Positions 7,485 through 14,864 of a DNA stretch of 23,710 nucleotides are shown here, in pieces (the first letter of the stretch is position 1; each line of letters begins with the position of its first letter). This DNA is from DASZVN01 sp035547055 (lineage in GTDB: Bacteria > Pseudomonadota > Alphaproteobacteria > Rhizobiales > Methylopilaceae). The translations under genes and the position numbers were made by a program. The DNA lies in NCBI GenBank assembly GCA_035547055.1, contig DASZVN010000077.1:1-23710 (forward strand), given 5' to 3'. The notes below the pieces were generated by a model. The model was not told the DNA's origin, made no database searches, and saw nothing but the letters and a program-made list of their open reading frames with translations.

Positions 7485-7509
7485 CAAGGCGGACCTTGCG
7501 TGCGTTGTC
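7481..7509 (+). promoter_or_regulatory. Candidate sigma-70 promoter of aspS
   Basis: A consensus -35 TTGACA lies at 7481-7486, overlapping the DUF2239 stop codon. A 17-bp spacer leads to GTTGTC at 7504-7509, a weak -10. The good -35 and its position about 50 bp before aspS are the support; the -10 is poor. Confidence 0.35.
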
Positions 7510-7520
7510 CGCGCACGCAA
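7496..7520 (+). other. Perfect 9-bp hairpin just before the aspS ribosome binding site
   Basis: TTGCGTGCG (7496-7504) and CGCACGCAA (7512-7520) pair perfectly around a 7-nt loop. It ends 6 bp before GAGG (7527-7530), the aspS Shine-Dalgarno. There is no T-run, so it could be a DUF2239 3' end, an operator overlapping the candidate promoter, or a leader hairpin. Confidence 0.5.
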
Positions 7521-7537
7521 TTCCCCGAGGTCCGTCC

Positions 7538-9322
7538 ATGCATCGCTATCGCAGCCACACCTGCGGCGCGCTCCGCCCGTCCGACATCGGCCAGACGGTG
7601 CGCCTGTCCGGCTGGGTGCATCGCGTGCGCGACCACGGCGGCCTCCTCTTCATCGACCTCCGCGACCATTACGGCCTGACCCAGTGCGTCGCCGACCCGG
7701 ATTCGCCCGCGTTCAAGCAGGCCGAGGAGCTGCGCTCGGAATGGGTCGTCAGGATCGACGGCACCGTGCGCCAGCGCCCCGCCGGCACCGAGAACCCGGA
7801 GCTCCCGACCGGCGCGGTCGAGGTCTTCATCGCCGAGATCGAGGTGCTGGGACCGGCGGGCGAGCTGCCGATGCCGGTGTTCGGCGACCAGGAATACCCC
7901 GAGGAGACGCGGCTGAAATACCGCTTCCTCGACCTCCGCCGCGATCGGCTGCACCGCAACATCATGCTGCGCGGCCAGGTCATCGACAGCCTGCGCCGGC
8001 GGATGAAGGAGGGCGGCTTCTTCGAGTTCCAGACCCCGATCCTGACCGCGTCCTCGCCCGAGGGGGCGCGCGACTATCTCGTGCCGTCGCGGGTCCATCC
8101 CGGCAAGTTCTACGCGCTGCCGCAGGCGCCGCAGCAGTTCAAGCAGCTCATCATGGTGGCGGGCTTCGACCGCTATTTCCAGATCGCGCCCTGTTTTCGC
8201 GACGAGGATGCCCGCGCCGACCGTGCGCCCGGCGAGTTCTACCAGCTCGACGTCGAGATGAGCTTCGTCACCCAGGAGGACGTCTTCGCCGCCATCGAGC
8301 CGGTGCTGCGCGGCGTCTTCGAGGAATTCGGCGGCGGGCTTCCGGTGACGCCGAAGTTCCCGATGATCCCGTACCGGGAAGCGATGCTGAAATACGGTTC
8401 GGACAAGCCGGACCTGCGCAACCCCATCGTCATCGCCGACGTGACCGCGGCGTTCGCCGATCCGGCCGTGAGCTTCAAGGCGTTCAAGGGCAAGACGGTG
8501 CGCGCCATCCCGGCGCCGGGCGCCGCCGCCCAGCCGCGTTCGTTCTTCGACAAGCTGAACGACTGGGCCCGCGGCGAGGGCGCGCCCGGCCTCGGCTACA
8601 TCGTGTTCGAGGACGAGAGCGGGCAGCTCGCCGGCAAGGGGCCGATCGCGAAGTTCGTGCCGCCGGAGGTTCAGGCGCGGCTGGTCGCGGCCGCCGGCAT
8701 CAAGCCGGGCGACGCCCTGTTCTTCTCCGCCGGCGAGGAGGCCGCGGCGGCTAGGCTCGCCGGCCTCGCCCGCACACGGATCGGCCAGGAGCTCGGGCTG
8801 ATCGACGAGAAGCGCTTCGACTTCTGCTGGATCGTCGATTTCCCGATGTACGAGTGGAACGAGGACGAGAAGCGGATCGACTTCTCGCACAACCCGTTCT
8901 CGATGCCGCAGGGCGGCCTCGAGGCGCTGGAGACGCAGGAGCCGCTGTCGATCCTGGCTTACCAATACGACATCGTCTGCAACGGCGTGGAGCTGTCGTC
9001 CGGCGCGATCCGGAACCACCGGCCCGACGTCATGAGACGAGCCTTCGCCATCGCCGGCTACGACGAGGGCGTACTGGAGGCGAAGTTCGGCGGCATGCTG
9101 CACGCCTTCGGCCTCGGCACCCCGCCGCACGGCGGCATCGCGCCCGGCGTCGACCGCATCGTGATGCTGCTCGCGGGCGAGGAGAACCTCCGCGAGGTCG
9201 TGCTGTTCCCGATGAACCAGCGCGCCGAGGACCTGATGATGGGCGCCCCCTCCGAGGCGACTCCGAAGCAGCTCCGCGAGCTCCACATCCGCCTCGCTTT
9301 GCCGGAGAAGAAGGCGGAGTAG
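7538..9322 (+). CDS. aspS: Aspartyl-tRNA synthetase (probably non-discriminating)
   Basis: A 594-residue bacterial-type class II synthetase that charges tRNA-Asp with aspartate, and probably tRNA-Asn too. The N-terminal OB-fold anticodon domain starts LSGWVHRVRDHGGLLFIDLRD. Class II motif 2 is CFRDEDARADRAPGEFYQLDVEMSF, the GAD insertion domain follows, and motif 3 is GIAPGVDRIVMLLAGEENLREV. The RDHGG segment has His where E. coli-type discriminating enzymes have Leu (RDLGS). This resembles Pseudomonas-type enzymes that mischarge tRNA-Asn and depend on GatCAB; this is a motif-based inference. ATG 7538 is chosen because GAGG is 7 bases upstream and it gives the standard N-terminus. The in-frame extension back to 7202 is antisense or out-of-frame shadow of DUF2239. 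Confidence 0.98.
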   Translation: MHRYRSHTCGALRPSDIGQTVRLSGWVHRVRDHGGLLFIDLRDHYGLTQCVADPDSPAFKQAEELRSEWVVRIDGTVRQRPAGTENPELPTGAVEVFIAEIEVLGPAGELPMPVFGDQEYPEETRLKYRFLDLRRDRLHRNIMLRGQVIDSLRRRMKEGGFFEFQTPILTASSPEGARDYLVPSRVHPGKFYALPQAPQQFKQLIMVAGFDRYFQIAPCFRDEDARADRAPGEFYQLDVEMSFVTQEDVFAAIEPVLRGVFEEFGGGLPVTPKFPMIPYREAMLKYGSDKPDLRNPIVIADVTAAFADPAVSFKAFKGKTVRAIPAPGAAAQPRSFFDKLNDWARGEGAPGLGYIVFEDESGQLAGKGPIAKFVPPEVQARLVAAAGIKPGDALFFSAGEEAAAARLAGLARTRIGQELGLIDEKRFDFCWIVDFPMYEWNEDEKRIDFSHNPFSMPQGGLEALETQEPLSILAYQYDIVCNGVELSSGAIRNHRPDVMRRAFAIAGYDEGVLEAKFGGMLHAFGLGTPPHGGIAPGVDRIVMLLAGEENLREVVLFPMNQRAEDLMMGAPSEATPKQLRELHIRLALPEKKAE

Positions 9323-9336
9323 GGGGCCTCTCGGCG

Positions 9337-9423
9337 GTCATGCCCGGGCGTGGGCCGGGCATCCACGAGGTGGTGTCCCGCTGTAGGTAGTCGTGGTTAG
9401 CCGGGACAAGCCCGGCCATGACG
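9337..9423. repeat. Dispersed palindromic repeat, family B, copy 2
   Basis: An 87-bp palindrome (GTCATGCCCGGGCGTGGGCC to CGGGACAAGCCCGGCCATGACG) in the aspS-valS gap. Its right arm, read on the minus strand, matches the left arm of copy 1 (5863-5894), so the two copies are inverted relative to each other; the loops differ. It ends 6 bp before the candidate valS -35. Confidence 0.85.
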
Positions 9424-9429
9424 GGAGCG

Positions 9430-9459
9430 TTGACACCATCCGCATCGTCCGCTTGTAAA
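9430..9459 (+). promoter_or_regulatory. Candidate sigma-70 promoter of valS
   Basis: TTGACA at 9430-9435, an 18-bp spacer, and TGTAAA at 9454-9459, 34 bp upstream of the valS ATG. This is the best promoter-like match in the window. Confidence 0.5.
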
Positions 9460-9493
9460 CCGGCGGCCGGCGACGCGGCGCGAGACTTAAGCG

Positions 9494-12337
9494 ATGATGG
9501 AGAAGACCTACCAGCCCGGCGAAATCGAGGCGCGCATCGCCGATGCGTGGGACGACGCGCGCGCGTTCCGCGCCGGCGCCGGCAGGCGGCCGGGCGGCGA
9601 GAGCTTTTCCGTCGTCATTCCGCCGCCGAACGTCACCGGCTCGCTCCACATGGGCCACGCCCTCAACAACACGCTCCAGGACATCCTGGTCCGCGTGGCG
9701 CGGATGCAGGGCAGGGACGTGCTGTGGCAGCCCGGCATGGACCATGCCGGAATCGCGACCCAGATGGTGGTCGAGCGCCAGCTCATGGAGCGGCAGGAGC
9801 CCGGCCGCCGCGAGATGGGCCGCGAGAAGTTCGTCGAGCGCGTCTGGCAGTGGAAGGAGGAGTCCGGCGGCACCATCGGGCGCCAGCTCCGCCGTCTCGG
9901 CGCCTCCTGCGACTGGAGCCGCGAGCGCTTCACCATGGACGAGGGCCTCTCGCGCGCAGTGCGCAAGGTGTTCGTCCAGCTCTATCGCGAGGGGCTGATC
10001 TATCGCGACAAGCGCCTCGTCAACTGGGACCCGAAGCTGCTGACGGCGATCTCCGACCTCGAGGTCCAGCAGGTCGAGGTCAAGGGCCACCTCTGGCACC
10101 TGCGCTACCCGATCGAGGGCAAGGCGTTCGATGCGGCCGACCCCTCGACCTACATCGTCGTCGCCACCACTCGCCCCGAGACCATGCTCGGCGACACCGC
10201 TGTCGCGGTGAACCCGAAGGACGAGCGCTACGCGGCGTATGTCGCTGCGTATCAGGCCGGGAAGCCGATCAACGTGGTGCTGCCGCTGGTCGGCCGCCTG
10301 ATCCCGATCGTTGCCGACGACTATTCCGACCCGGAGAAGGGCTCCGGCGCGGTCAAGATCACGCCGGCGCATGACTTCAACGACTTCGAGGTCGGGCGGC
10401 GGCATGACCTGCCGATGATGAATGTCCTCTCGAAGGAAGCTCTGATCCTGCAAGAAATGCAGGTATTTGACAGTGCGGGTCGCGCCGTCGATACGAAGCC
10501 ATCGCCGCAGGAATTTGCCGGACTGGAGCGCTTCGCCGCGCGCAAGATGATCGTCGCGGCGCTGGAAGCGACTGCGCTCGTGGAGAAGATCGAACCCTAT
10601 ACGCACACCGTCCCGCACGGCGATCGTTCGGGCGAGGTCATCGAGCCGTTCCTGACCGACCAGTGGTATGTCGACGCCAAGACGCTGGCGCAGCCGGCGC
10701 TTCAGGCGGTCCGCGATGGGCGGACCAAATTCGTCCCGCAGAACTGGGAGAAGACCTATTTCGAGTGGCTGGAGAACATCCAGCCCTGGTGCATCTCCCG
10801 CCAGCTCTGGTGGGGCCACCAGATCCCGGCCTGGTTTGGTCTGCGATTGCCCCAGGACGCGGGGCAAGGGCTACGAACGTTCGTTGCGACAGATGAACGA
10901 GAGATGTTAGAGGAAGCGCGGGCGTACTACGGTCAGGACGTAGAGATTTCCATTGCTTCTGCCCCGACGCCGGGTCTCTCCGGGCCGGCCAATAGGCCAG
11001 CCGGGGTTACCCTTTATCAGGACGAGGACGTACTCGACACTTGGTTCTCCTCGGCGCTGTGGCCGTTCTCCACCCTCGGCTGGCCGGACGCGACGCCGGA
11101 GCTCGCCCGCTACTACCCGACATCGGTCCTCGTCACCGGCTTCGACATCATCTTCTTCTGGGTCGCCCGGATGATGATGATGGGGCTGCACTTCATGCCC
11201 GACGTGCCGTTTCGCGACGTCTACATCCACGCCCTCGTCCGCGACGAGAAGGGCGCCAAGATGTCGAAGTCGAAGGGCAACGTCATCGACCCGCTGGCCC
11301 TGATCGACGAACTCGGTGCCGATGCGCTGCGCCTCACGCTCGCGGCGATGGCGGCGCAGGGGCGGGACATCAAGCTCGCCCGCTCCCGCGTCGAGGGCTA
11401 CCGCAACTTCGCGACCAAGCTCTGGAACGCCTGCCGCTTCGCCGAAATCAACGAATGCACCACCGTTGCCGGCTTCGACCCGGCCACGGCGACGCTCATG
11501 CTCAACCGCTGGATCGTCGGCGAGGCCGAGAAGGCCGCCGCGGAGACGACGGCCGCCATCGCCGCCTATCGCTTCAACGATGCCGCGGCGGCGGTCTACC
11601 GCTTCGTCTGGAGCGTGTTCTGCGATTGGTATCTCGAGCTGGCCAAGCCCGTGCTGCAGGGCGGCGAGGGCGGCGCCGACCGGGACGAGACGCGCGCGAC
11701 CGTCGCCTGGGCGCGCGACCTCATCCTGGCGCTGCTCCACCCCTTCATGCCCTTCGTGACGGAGGAGCTGTGGGCGGTGACGGCGCCCGCCGAAGGGCGC
11801 CCCGCGCTGCTTGCGCTGAGCCCGTGGCCGGCGCTCGGCGGCCTGGAGAATGCCGAGGCCGAGGCCGAGATCGGCTGGCTGGTCGATCTGGTTTCCGCCA
11901 TCCGCTCGGTCCGTACCGAGACCAGCGTACCCGCGGCGGCGCAGATCCCGCTGCTCCTGGTCGGTGCCTCGGCCGCCACGCGCGAGCGCGCCGGCCGCTA
12001 CGACGAGACCATCCGACGCCTCGCCCGGCTCTCCACGGTCGGCTTTGCCGACCAGGCGCCGGCGGGCGCGGTGCAGATGGTGGTGCGGGGCGAGGTCGCG
12101 GCGCTGCCGATCGCCGAGGTGGTCGACCTCGCCGCCGAGCGCACCCGCCTCGCCAAGGAGATCGAGCGGATCGGCGCCGACATCGACAAGATCGACAGGA
12201 AGCTCGGCAACGCCGACTTCGTCGCCCGCGCACCCGAGGAGGTGGTCGAGGAGCAGCAGGAGCGCCGGGACGAGGCCGCCGCCCGCCGCCAGAAGCTGGA
12301 GGAAGCCCTGGCGCGCCTGTCTGCCGTCTCGGCCTAG
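9494..12337 (+). CDS. valS: Valyl-tRNA synthetase
   Basis: A 947-residue class I synthetase charging tRNA-Val. The HIGH motif is HMGH at residues 52-55 after PPPNVTGS. The CP1 editing domain contains TTRPETMLGDTAVAVNP. The WCISRQLWWGHQIPAWF block and DEDVLDTWFSSALWPFSTLGW follow. KMSKS is at 589-593, and a C-terminal coiled-coil arm begins near LAAERTRLAKEIERIGADIDKID. It starts with ATG-ATG (9494) without a clear Shine-Dalgarno. Two segments, about residues 310-344 and 448-512, have far more A/T third positions than the rest of the gene. They fall in loops where this family varies in length; the second carries an extra stretch with an in-frame palindrome. The key catalytic motifs are intact, so the protein should be functional. 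Confidence 0.98.
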   Translation: MMEKTYQPGEIEARIADAWDDARAFRAGAGRRPGGESFSVVIPPPNVTGSLHMGHALNNTLQDILVRVARMQGRDVLWQPGMDHAGIATQMVVERQLMERQEPGRREMGREKFVERVWQWKEESGGTIGRQLRRLGASCDWSRERFTMDEGLSRAVRKVFVQLYREGLIYRDKRLVNWDPKLLTAISDLEVQQVEVKGHLWHLRYPIEGKAFDAADPSTYIVVATTRPETMLGDTAVAVNPKDERYAAYVAAYQAGKPINVVLPLVGRLIPIVADDYSDPEKGSGAVKITPAHDFNDFEVGRRHDLPMMNVLSKEALILQEMQVFDSAGRAVDTKPSPQEFAGLERFAARKMIVAALEATALVEKIEPYTHTVPHGDRSGEVIEPFLTDQWYVDAKTLAQPALQAVRDGRTKFVPQNWEKTYFEWLENIQPWCISRQLWWGHQIPAWFGLRLPQDAGQGLRTFVATDEREMLEEARAYYGQDVEISIASAPTPGLSGPANRPAGVTLYQDEDVLDTWFSSALWPFSTLGWPDATPELARYYPTSVLVTGFDIIFFWVARMMMMGLHFMPDVPFRDVYIHALVRDEKGAKMSKSKGNVIDPLALIDELGADALRLTLAAMAAQGRDIKLARSRVEGYRNFATKLWNACRFAEINECTTVAGFDPATATLMLNRWIVGEAEKAAAETTAAIAAYRFNDAAAAVYRFVWSVFCDWYLELAKPVLQGGEGGADRDETRATVAWARDLILALLHPFMPFVTEELWAVTAPAEGRPALLALSPWPALGGLENAEAEAEIGWLVDLVSAIRSVRTETSVPAAAQIPLLLVGASAATRERAGRYDETIRRLARLSTVGFADQAPAGAVQMVVRGEVAALPIAEVVDLAAERTRLAKEIERIGADIDKIDRKLGNADFVARAPEEVVEEQQERRDEAAARRQKLEEALARLSAVSA
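10980..11005 (+). repeat. In-frame palindrome inside valS
   Basis: CCGGGCCGGCC (10980-10990), an AATA loop, and GGCCAGCCGGG (10995-11005) pair at 9 of 11 positions. GGGT (10972-10975) and ACCC (11009-11012) extend the dyad beyond a small internal loop. It encodes part of a non-conserved loop (roughly LSGPANRPAGV) just before DEDVLDTWF. Confidence 0.6.
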
Positions 12338-12399
12338 GGGCGCGCCTCGATAGGCGAGCGCTGCCTCCGAAGGTCTGCGACGCGGGCAAGCCAGGCGGC

Positions 12400-12879
12400 T
12401 CAGCCGCGCCGGGCCGCCTCGATCGCGGCGACGTCGATCTTCTTCATCTCCATCATCGCCTCAAATGCGCGTTTCGCTTCGCCTCCGCCGGCGGCCATCG
12501 CCTCGGTCAGCACCCGCGGCGTGATCTGCCAGGAGATGCCCCACCGGTCCCTGCACCAGCCGCATACGTTCTCCTCGCCGCCATTGCCGACGATGGCGTT
12601 CCAGTAGCGGTCGGTCTCGGCTTGATCGTCGGTGGCGATCTGGAACGAGAACGCCTCGTTGTGCTTGACCTGGGGCCCGCCATTGAGGCCGAGGCAGGGG
12701 ATGCCGGCGACGGTGAACTCGACCGTCAGCACATCGCCCGCCTTGCCGGACGGGTAGTCGCCGGGAGCACGATGGACAGCGCTCACAGCGCTGTTGGGAA
12801 AGGTCTCGGCATAGAAGCGGGCGGCGGCTTCGGCGTCCCGGTCGTACCACAGGCAGATCGTGTTCTTCGCGATGGCCAT
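12400..12879 (-). CDS. VOC family protein, PhnB-like
   Basis: A 159-residue protein of the PhnB-like/3-demethylubiquinone methyltransferase-like branch of the vicinal oxygen chelate superfamily. Recognisable segments are ICLWYDRDAEAAARFYAETFPNS at the N-terminus, LTVEFTVAGIPCLGLNGGP, and the repeated half with FSFQIATDDQAETDRYWNAI. CGWCRDRWGISWQITPRVL and a C-terminal KRAFEAMMEMKKIDVAAIE helix close it, all usual for the family. The enzymatic role of these proteins is generally unknown. The ATG at 12879 has GAGAGGA about 8 bases upstream. It is convergent with valS (62-bp gap) and shares strand with the small cupin 100 bp upstream. Annotation as a methyltransferase should not be taken literally. 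Confidence 0.92.
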   Translation of the reverse strand: MAIAKNTICLWYDRDAEAAARFYAETFPNSAVSAVHRAPGDYPSGKAGDVLTVEFTVAGIPCLGLNGGPQVKHNEAFSFQIATDDQAETDRYWNAIVGNGGEENVCGWCRDRWGISWQITPRVLTEAMAAGGGEAKRAFEAMMEMKKIDVAAIEAARRG

Positions 12880-12979
12880 CGGCTATCCTCTCGCTCTCGG
12901 AGCCTGGTCCGGCGTGATGTCCTGCCGCTAAACGCCTGAGGCGCTCACGGCGGCGTCGAGCCCCGGATTCTCGACGCCT

Positions 12980-13330
12980 CTAGCCCCACGGCGCCGGAGC
13001 CAGATGTACCGCGAGCCAGACGGTCGGCACCGCCGGGTCCGTCATCGCCACGCGGTGGCGGCGGTGGGCGGGGATCAGCATATAGTCTCCCGGCCCGAGC
13101 CGGCACGGCTCCGCGCCGTCGGCGAAGGCGAGCTCGGCCCGGCCGGCGAGCACCATCACCCATTCCGTCTCGTCCTGGTCGTACCAGAAGCCGGGCGGAC
13201 TCGCATGGCCGAAGGAGACGATGCGCTCGACCCGGGCTCCCGGCCCGACGGCGAGCGTCTCCACCAACTCGCCCGCCATCGTCTCCGCGGACGCTGGCTG
13301 GCCCGCCAGGATATTGCTGTTCGTCGGCAT
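12980..13330 (-). CDS. Small cupin-domain protein
   Basis: A 116-residue single-domain cupin. The conserved family run is RVERIVSFGHASPPGFWYDQ followed by TEWVMVLAGRAELAF. Then comes GPGDYMLIPAHRRHRV, with the second-motif His pair, ending TVWLAVHLAP. Substrate and role are unknown. The start is ATG 13330, with a strong GGGAGGGG about 6 bases upstream; a GTG at 13345 in frame would lie upstream of that site and is less likely. Direct repeats of GCAATTGCGC upstream suggest a dedicated regulator. It could be cotranscribed with the VOC gene 100 bp downstream. Confidence 0.9.
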   Translation of the reverse strand: MPTNSNILAGQPASAETMAGELVETLAVGPGARVERIVSFGHASPPGFWYDQDETEWVMVLAGRAELAFADGAEPCRLGPGDYMLIPAHRRHRVAMTDPAVPTVWLAVHLAPAPWG

Positions 13331-13354
13331 GATTTCCCCTCCCACCTATCTGTG

Positions 13355-13425
13355 GCAATTGCGCAACGGCGTGGCAAGAATACGTCGCTTCACCCCGCCG
13401 CAGCGGCTCCTCGCCGCAATTGCGC
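13355..13425. promoter_or_regulatory. Direct repeats GCAATTGCGC upstream of the small cupin
   Basis: Identical 10-mers lie at 13355-13364 and 13416-13425, 61 bp apart, each containing the palindrome GCAATTGC. The proximal one sits 25 bp from the cupin ATG and could overlap its promoter. The adjacent TGTGGC/GCCACA flanks are inverted relative to each other. An operator is inferred from position and symmetry only. Confidence 0.35.
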
Positions 13426-13495
13426 CACAAGGGTAGGGCCTTCCTGGATGCCAGCTAAGGCGCTGCTTATGCAGGGCTTTTTCCTAACGATTGCA

Positions 13496-13531
13496 GACGC
13501 CGGCTGCCACCGGGGGGCGGCAGCCGGCGTC
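13496..13531. other. Perfect 13-bp stem-loop upstream of exoR-like gene
   Basis: GACGCCGGCTGCC (13496-13508) and GGCAGCCGGCGTC (13519-13531) are exact complements around a 10-nt loop. No T-run follows on either strand, so it is not a classic terminator. It could be a leader structure, a binding site, or a solo palindromic repeat. Confidence 0.6.
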
Positions 13532-13857
13532 GGAGAAGCAGGGATGGTCTCCGGGCTCGCGGACGGGGGGCTGATCGAACGGGACGCCGGGCGCAGGCGC
13601 GCTCGTGCCGGCTCTGCCCCGGTCCTCGATTCGGCGGAGCAGCCATTCGCTTTCGCCCCTGCCACCTCCTTCCGGCGGCCGTCTTCGGCCCCCGTTCCGC
13701 AGCCGGCCAGCCGCGATCTTGCCAAAGAGGCGATCGAAGCTCGGATGCGGCGGTGGCGGTCGGCGGCGTCCCTCGTCATTCGGATATCGGGCGGTCCGAC
13801 GATGCGCCCGGCGCGCGAGGCTGGCGCGGCGTGGTGCGGGCTGTCCGGGTGCGGTGC

Positions 13858-14769
13858 ATGAAGCGCGTAGCGATGCGGATGTCCGCCGAGGTCTGGTTCG
13901 GGCTCGTTCTCGCCGGTGGGCTTGTCGCCAGCCCGGCGCTGGCGTTCGACGGCTCGGCTGCCGCCAAGGCCGCGGCGCCGGTGCCCTCCGCGGCAGCCGA
14001 CGCCACCACCATGGCGGTCAGCAAGAAGGCCAAGGCGCCGCTGACCGCGCTCGAGGCGTTCGAGTCGGCGCGCATTGCCTATCATGACGGCGACAAGGCC
14101 GCCGCGCTCACCTCGCTCGAGTTCGCCGCGACCCACGGCCATGCCGGCGCGCAGTGGATGCTCGGCCGCATGTATGCCGAGGGCGACGGCGTCGCTCACG
14201 ACGACGTCAAGGCGTTCGACTATTTCCGCGACGTGGTGCGGCGCTCCAGTTCGGCCGATTTCCAGGACACGCGCGAGGCCGCCGCCGATGCGCCCTACGT
14301 CTCGAGCGCGCTGGTCTGGCTCGGCTCCTATTATCTCGAGGGCATTCCCGGCAGCGACGTGAAGCCCAACCCGAAGATCGCGCTGCACCTCTTCACCGAC
14401 GCCGCCTACAATTACGGCGACCCCAACGCCGAGTACAATCTCGCGCGCATGTACCTGGACGGCACCGACGTCCAGAAGAACACCACGGTCGCAGTACGCT
14501 GGCTGAATCTCGCCGCCGCCAAGGGCCATGCCCCGTCGCGGGCGCTGCTCGGCCATATCCTGTTCAAGGGCGAGATCGTGCCGCGCCAGCCCGAGCGTGG
14601 GCTGATGCTGATGATGCTGGCACGCCGGCAGGCCGAGAAGTCCGGCCTCGCCTCCGACAAGTGGATGATCGACCTCCACGAGAAGGCCCTGGCCGAAGCC
14701 ACCGCCGACCAGCGCTCCGGCGCGCTCAGCTTCCTCGACCGCTGGCTGAAGGCCCGGGCGGAGAAGTAG
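13858..14769 (+). CDS. exoR: ExoR-like periplasmic Sel1-repeat protein
   Basis: A 303-residue secreted protein of Sel1/TPR-like repeats. The N-terminal signal peptide ends ASPALA before F30. An Ala-rich linker spans about 31-60. Repeats follow: AGAQWMLGRMYAEGDGV (97-112), a middle repeat with ALVWLGSYYLEGIPGSDVK (151-169), PNAEYNLARMYLDG (189-202) with AVRWLNLAAAKGH, and a last one near ALLGHILFKG. The order, the AFD after the signal peptide and the RMYAEGDGV, GIP.S.VK and AA.KGHA elements match my recollection of rhizobial ExoR. That protein binds the ExoS sensor kinase and represses the ExoS-ChvI system controlling exopolysaccharide and motility. The protein is somewhat longer than Sinorhizobium ExoR (268), mostly from the linker. 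No exoS/chvI is adjacent. ATG 13858 is chosen for the signal peptide. Confidence 0.8.
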   Translation: MKRVAMRMSAEVWFGLVLAGGLVASPALAFDGSAAAKAAAPVPSAAADATTMAVSKKAKAPLTALEAFESARIAYHDGDKAAALTSLEFAATHGHAGAQWMLGRMYAEGDGVAHDDVKAFDYFRDVVRRSSSADFQDTREAAADAPYVSSALVWLGSYYLEGIPGSDVKPNPKIALHLFTDAAYNYGDPNAEYNLARMYLDGTDVQKNTTVAVRWLNLAAAKGHAPSRALLGHILFKGEIVPRQPERGLMLMMLARRQAEKSGLASDKWMIDLHEKALAEATADQRSGALSFLDRWLKARAEK

Positions 14770-14775
14770 GCCATT

Positions 14776-14838
14776 GCAGGGTGGGCATCGGCAACGCCGA
14801 TGCCCACGACGTGGGCACGCAGAGCTTGCCCACCCTAC
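14776..14838. repeat. Dispersed palindromic repeat, family C, copy 1, with terminator-like hairpin
   Basis: A 63-bp element bounded by GCAGGGTGGGCA and TGCCCACCCTAC. Its left half contains a perfect 12-bp hairpin with a 3-nt loop (GTGGGCATCGGC at 14781-14792, GCCGATGCCCAC at 14796-14807). It lies between the converging exoR-like and accC genes, 6 bp after the exoR stop, so it may stop transcription from both sides, although no T-run is present. Copy 2 (20309-20369) is in the opposite orientation. Confidence 0.8.
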
Positions 14839-14864
14839 GATCGGCTTTCCGCCGAGGGGCAGCC

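Larger units (their letters stand above)
13331..13857. other. 527-bp stretch without a supportable gene
   Basis: This region separates the divergently transcribed small cupin (minus) and exoR-like gene (plus). It holds the GCAATTGCGC direct repeats near the cupin and a perfect 13-bp hairpin at 13496-13531. I find no convincing -35/-10 pair for the exoR-like gene. The open frames crossing it are G+C-driven and have no family character. Confidence 0.6.

Noticed and set aside
7376..9286. Long minus-strand open frame opposite aspS.
   Set aside because: Antisense shadow; aspS on the plus strand is unmistakable.
12338..12399. Partial dyad between valS and the VOC gene as a terminator.
   Set aside because: Stem pairing is poor and there is no T-run; not strong enough to list.
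13448..13861. Possible small ORF upstream of the exoR-like gene (starting MPAKALLMQGFF).
   Set aside because: Low-complexity, Arg/Ala-rich continuation, no ribosome binding site, crosses the perfect hairpin and overlaps the exoR start.
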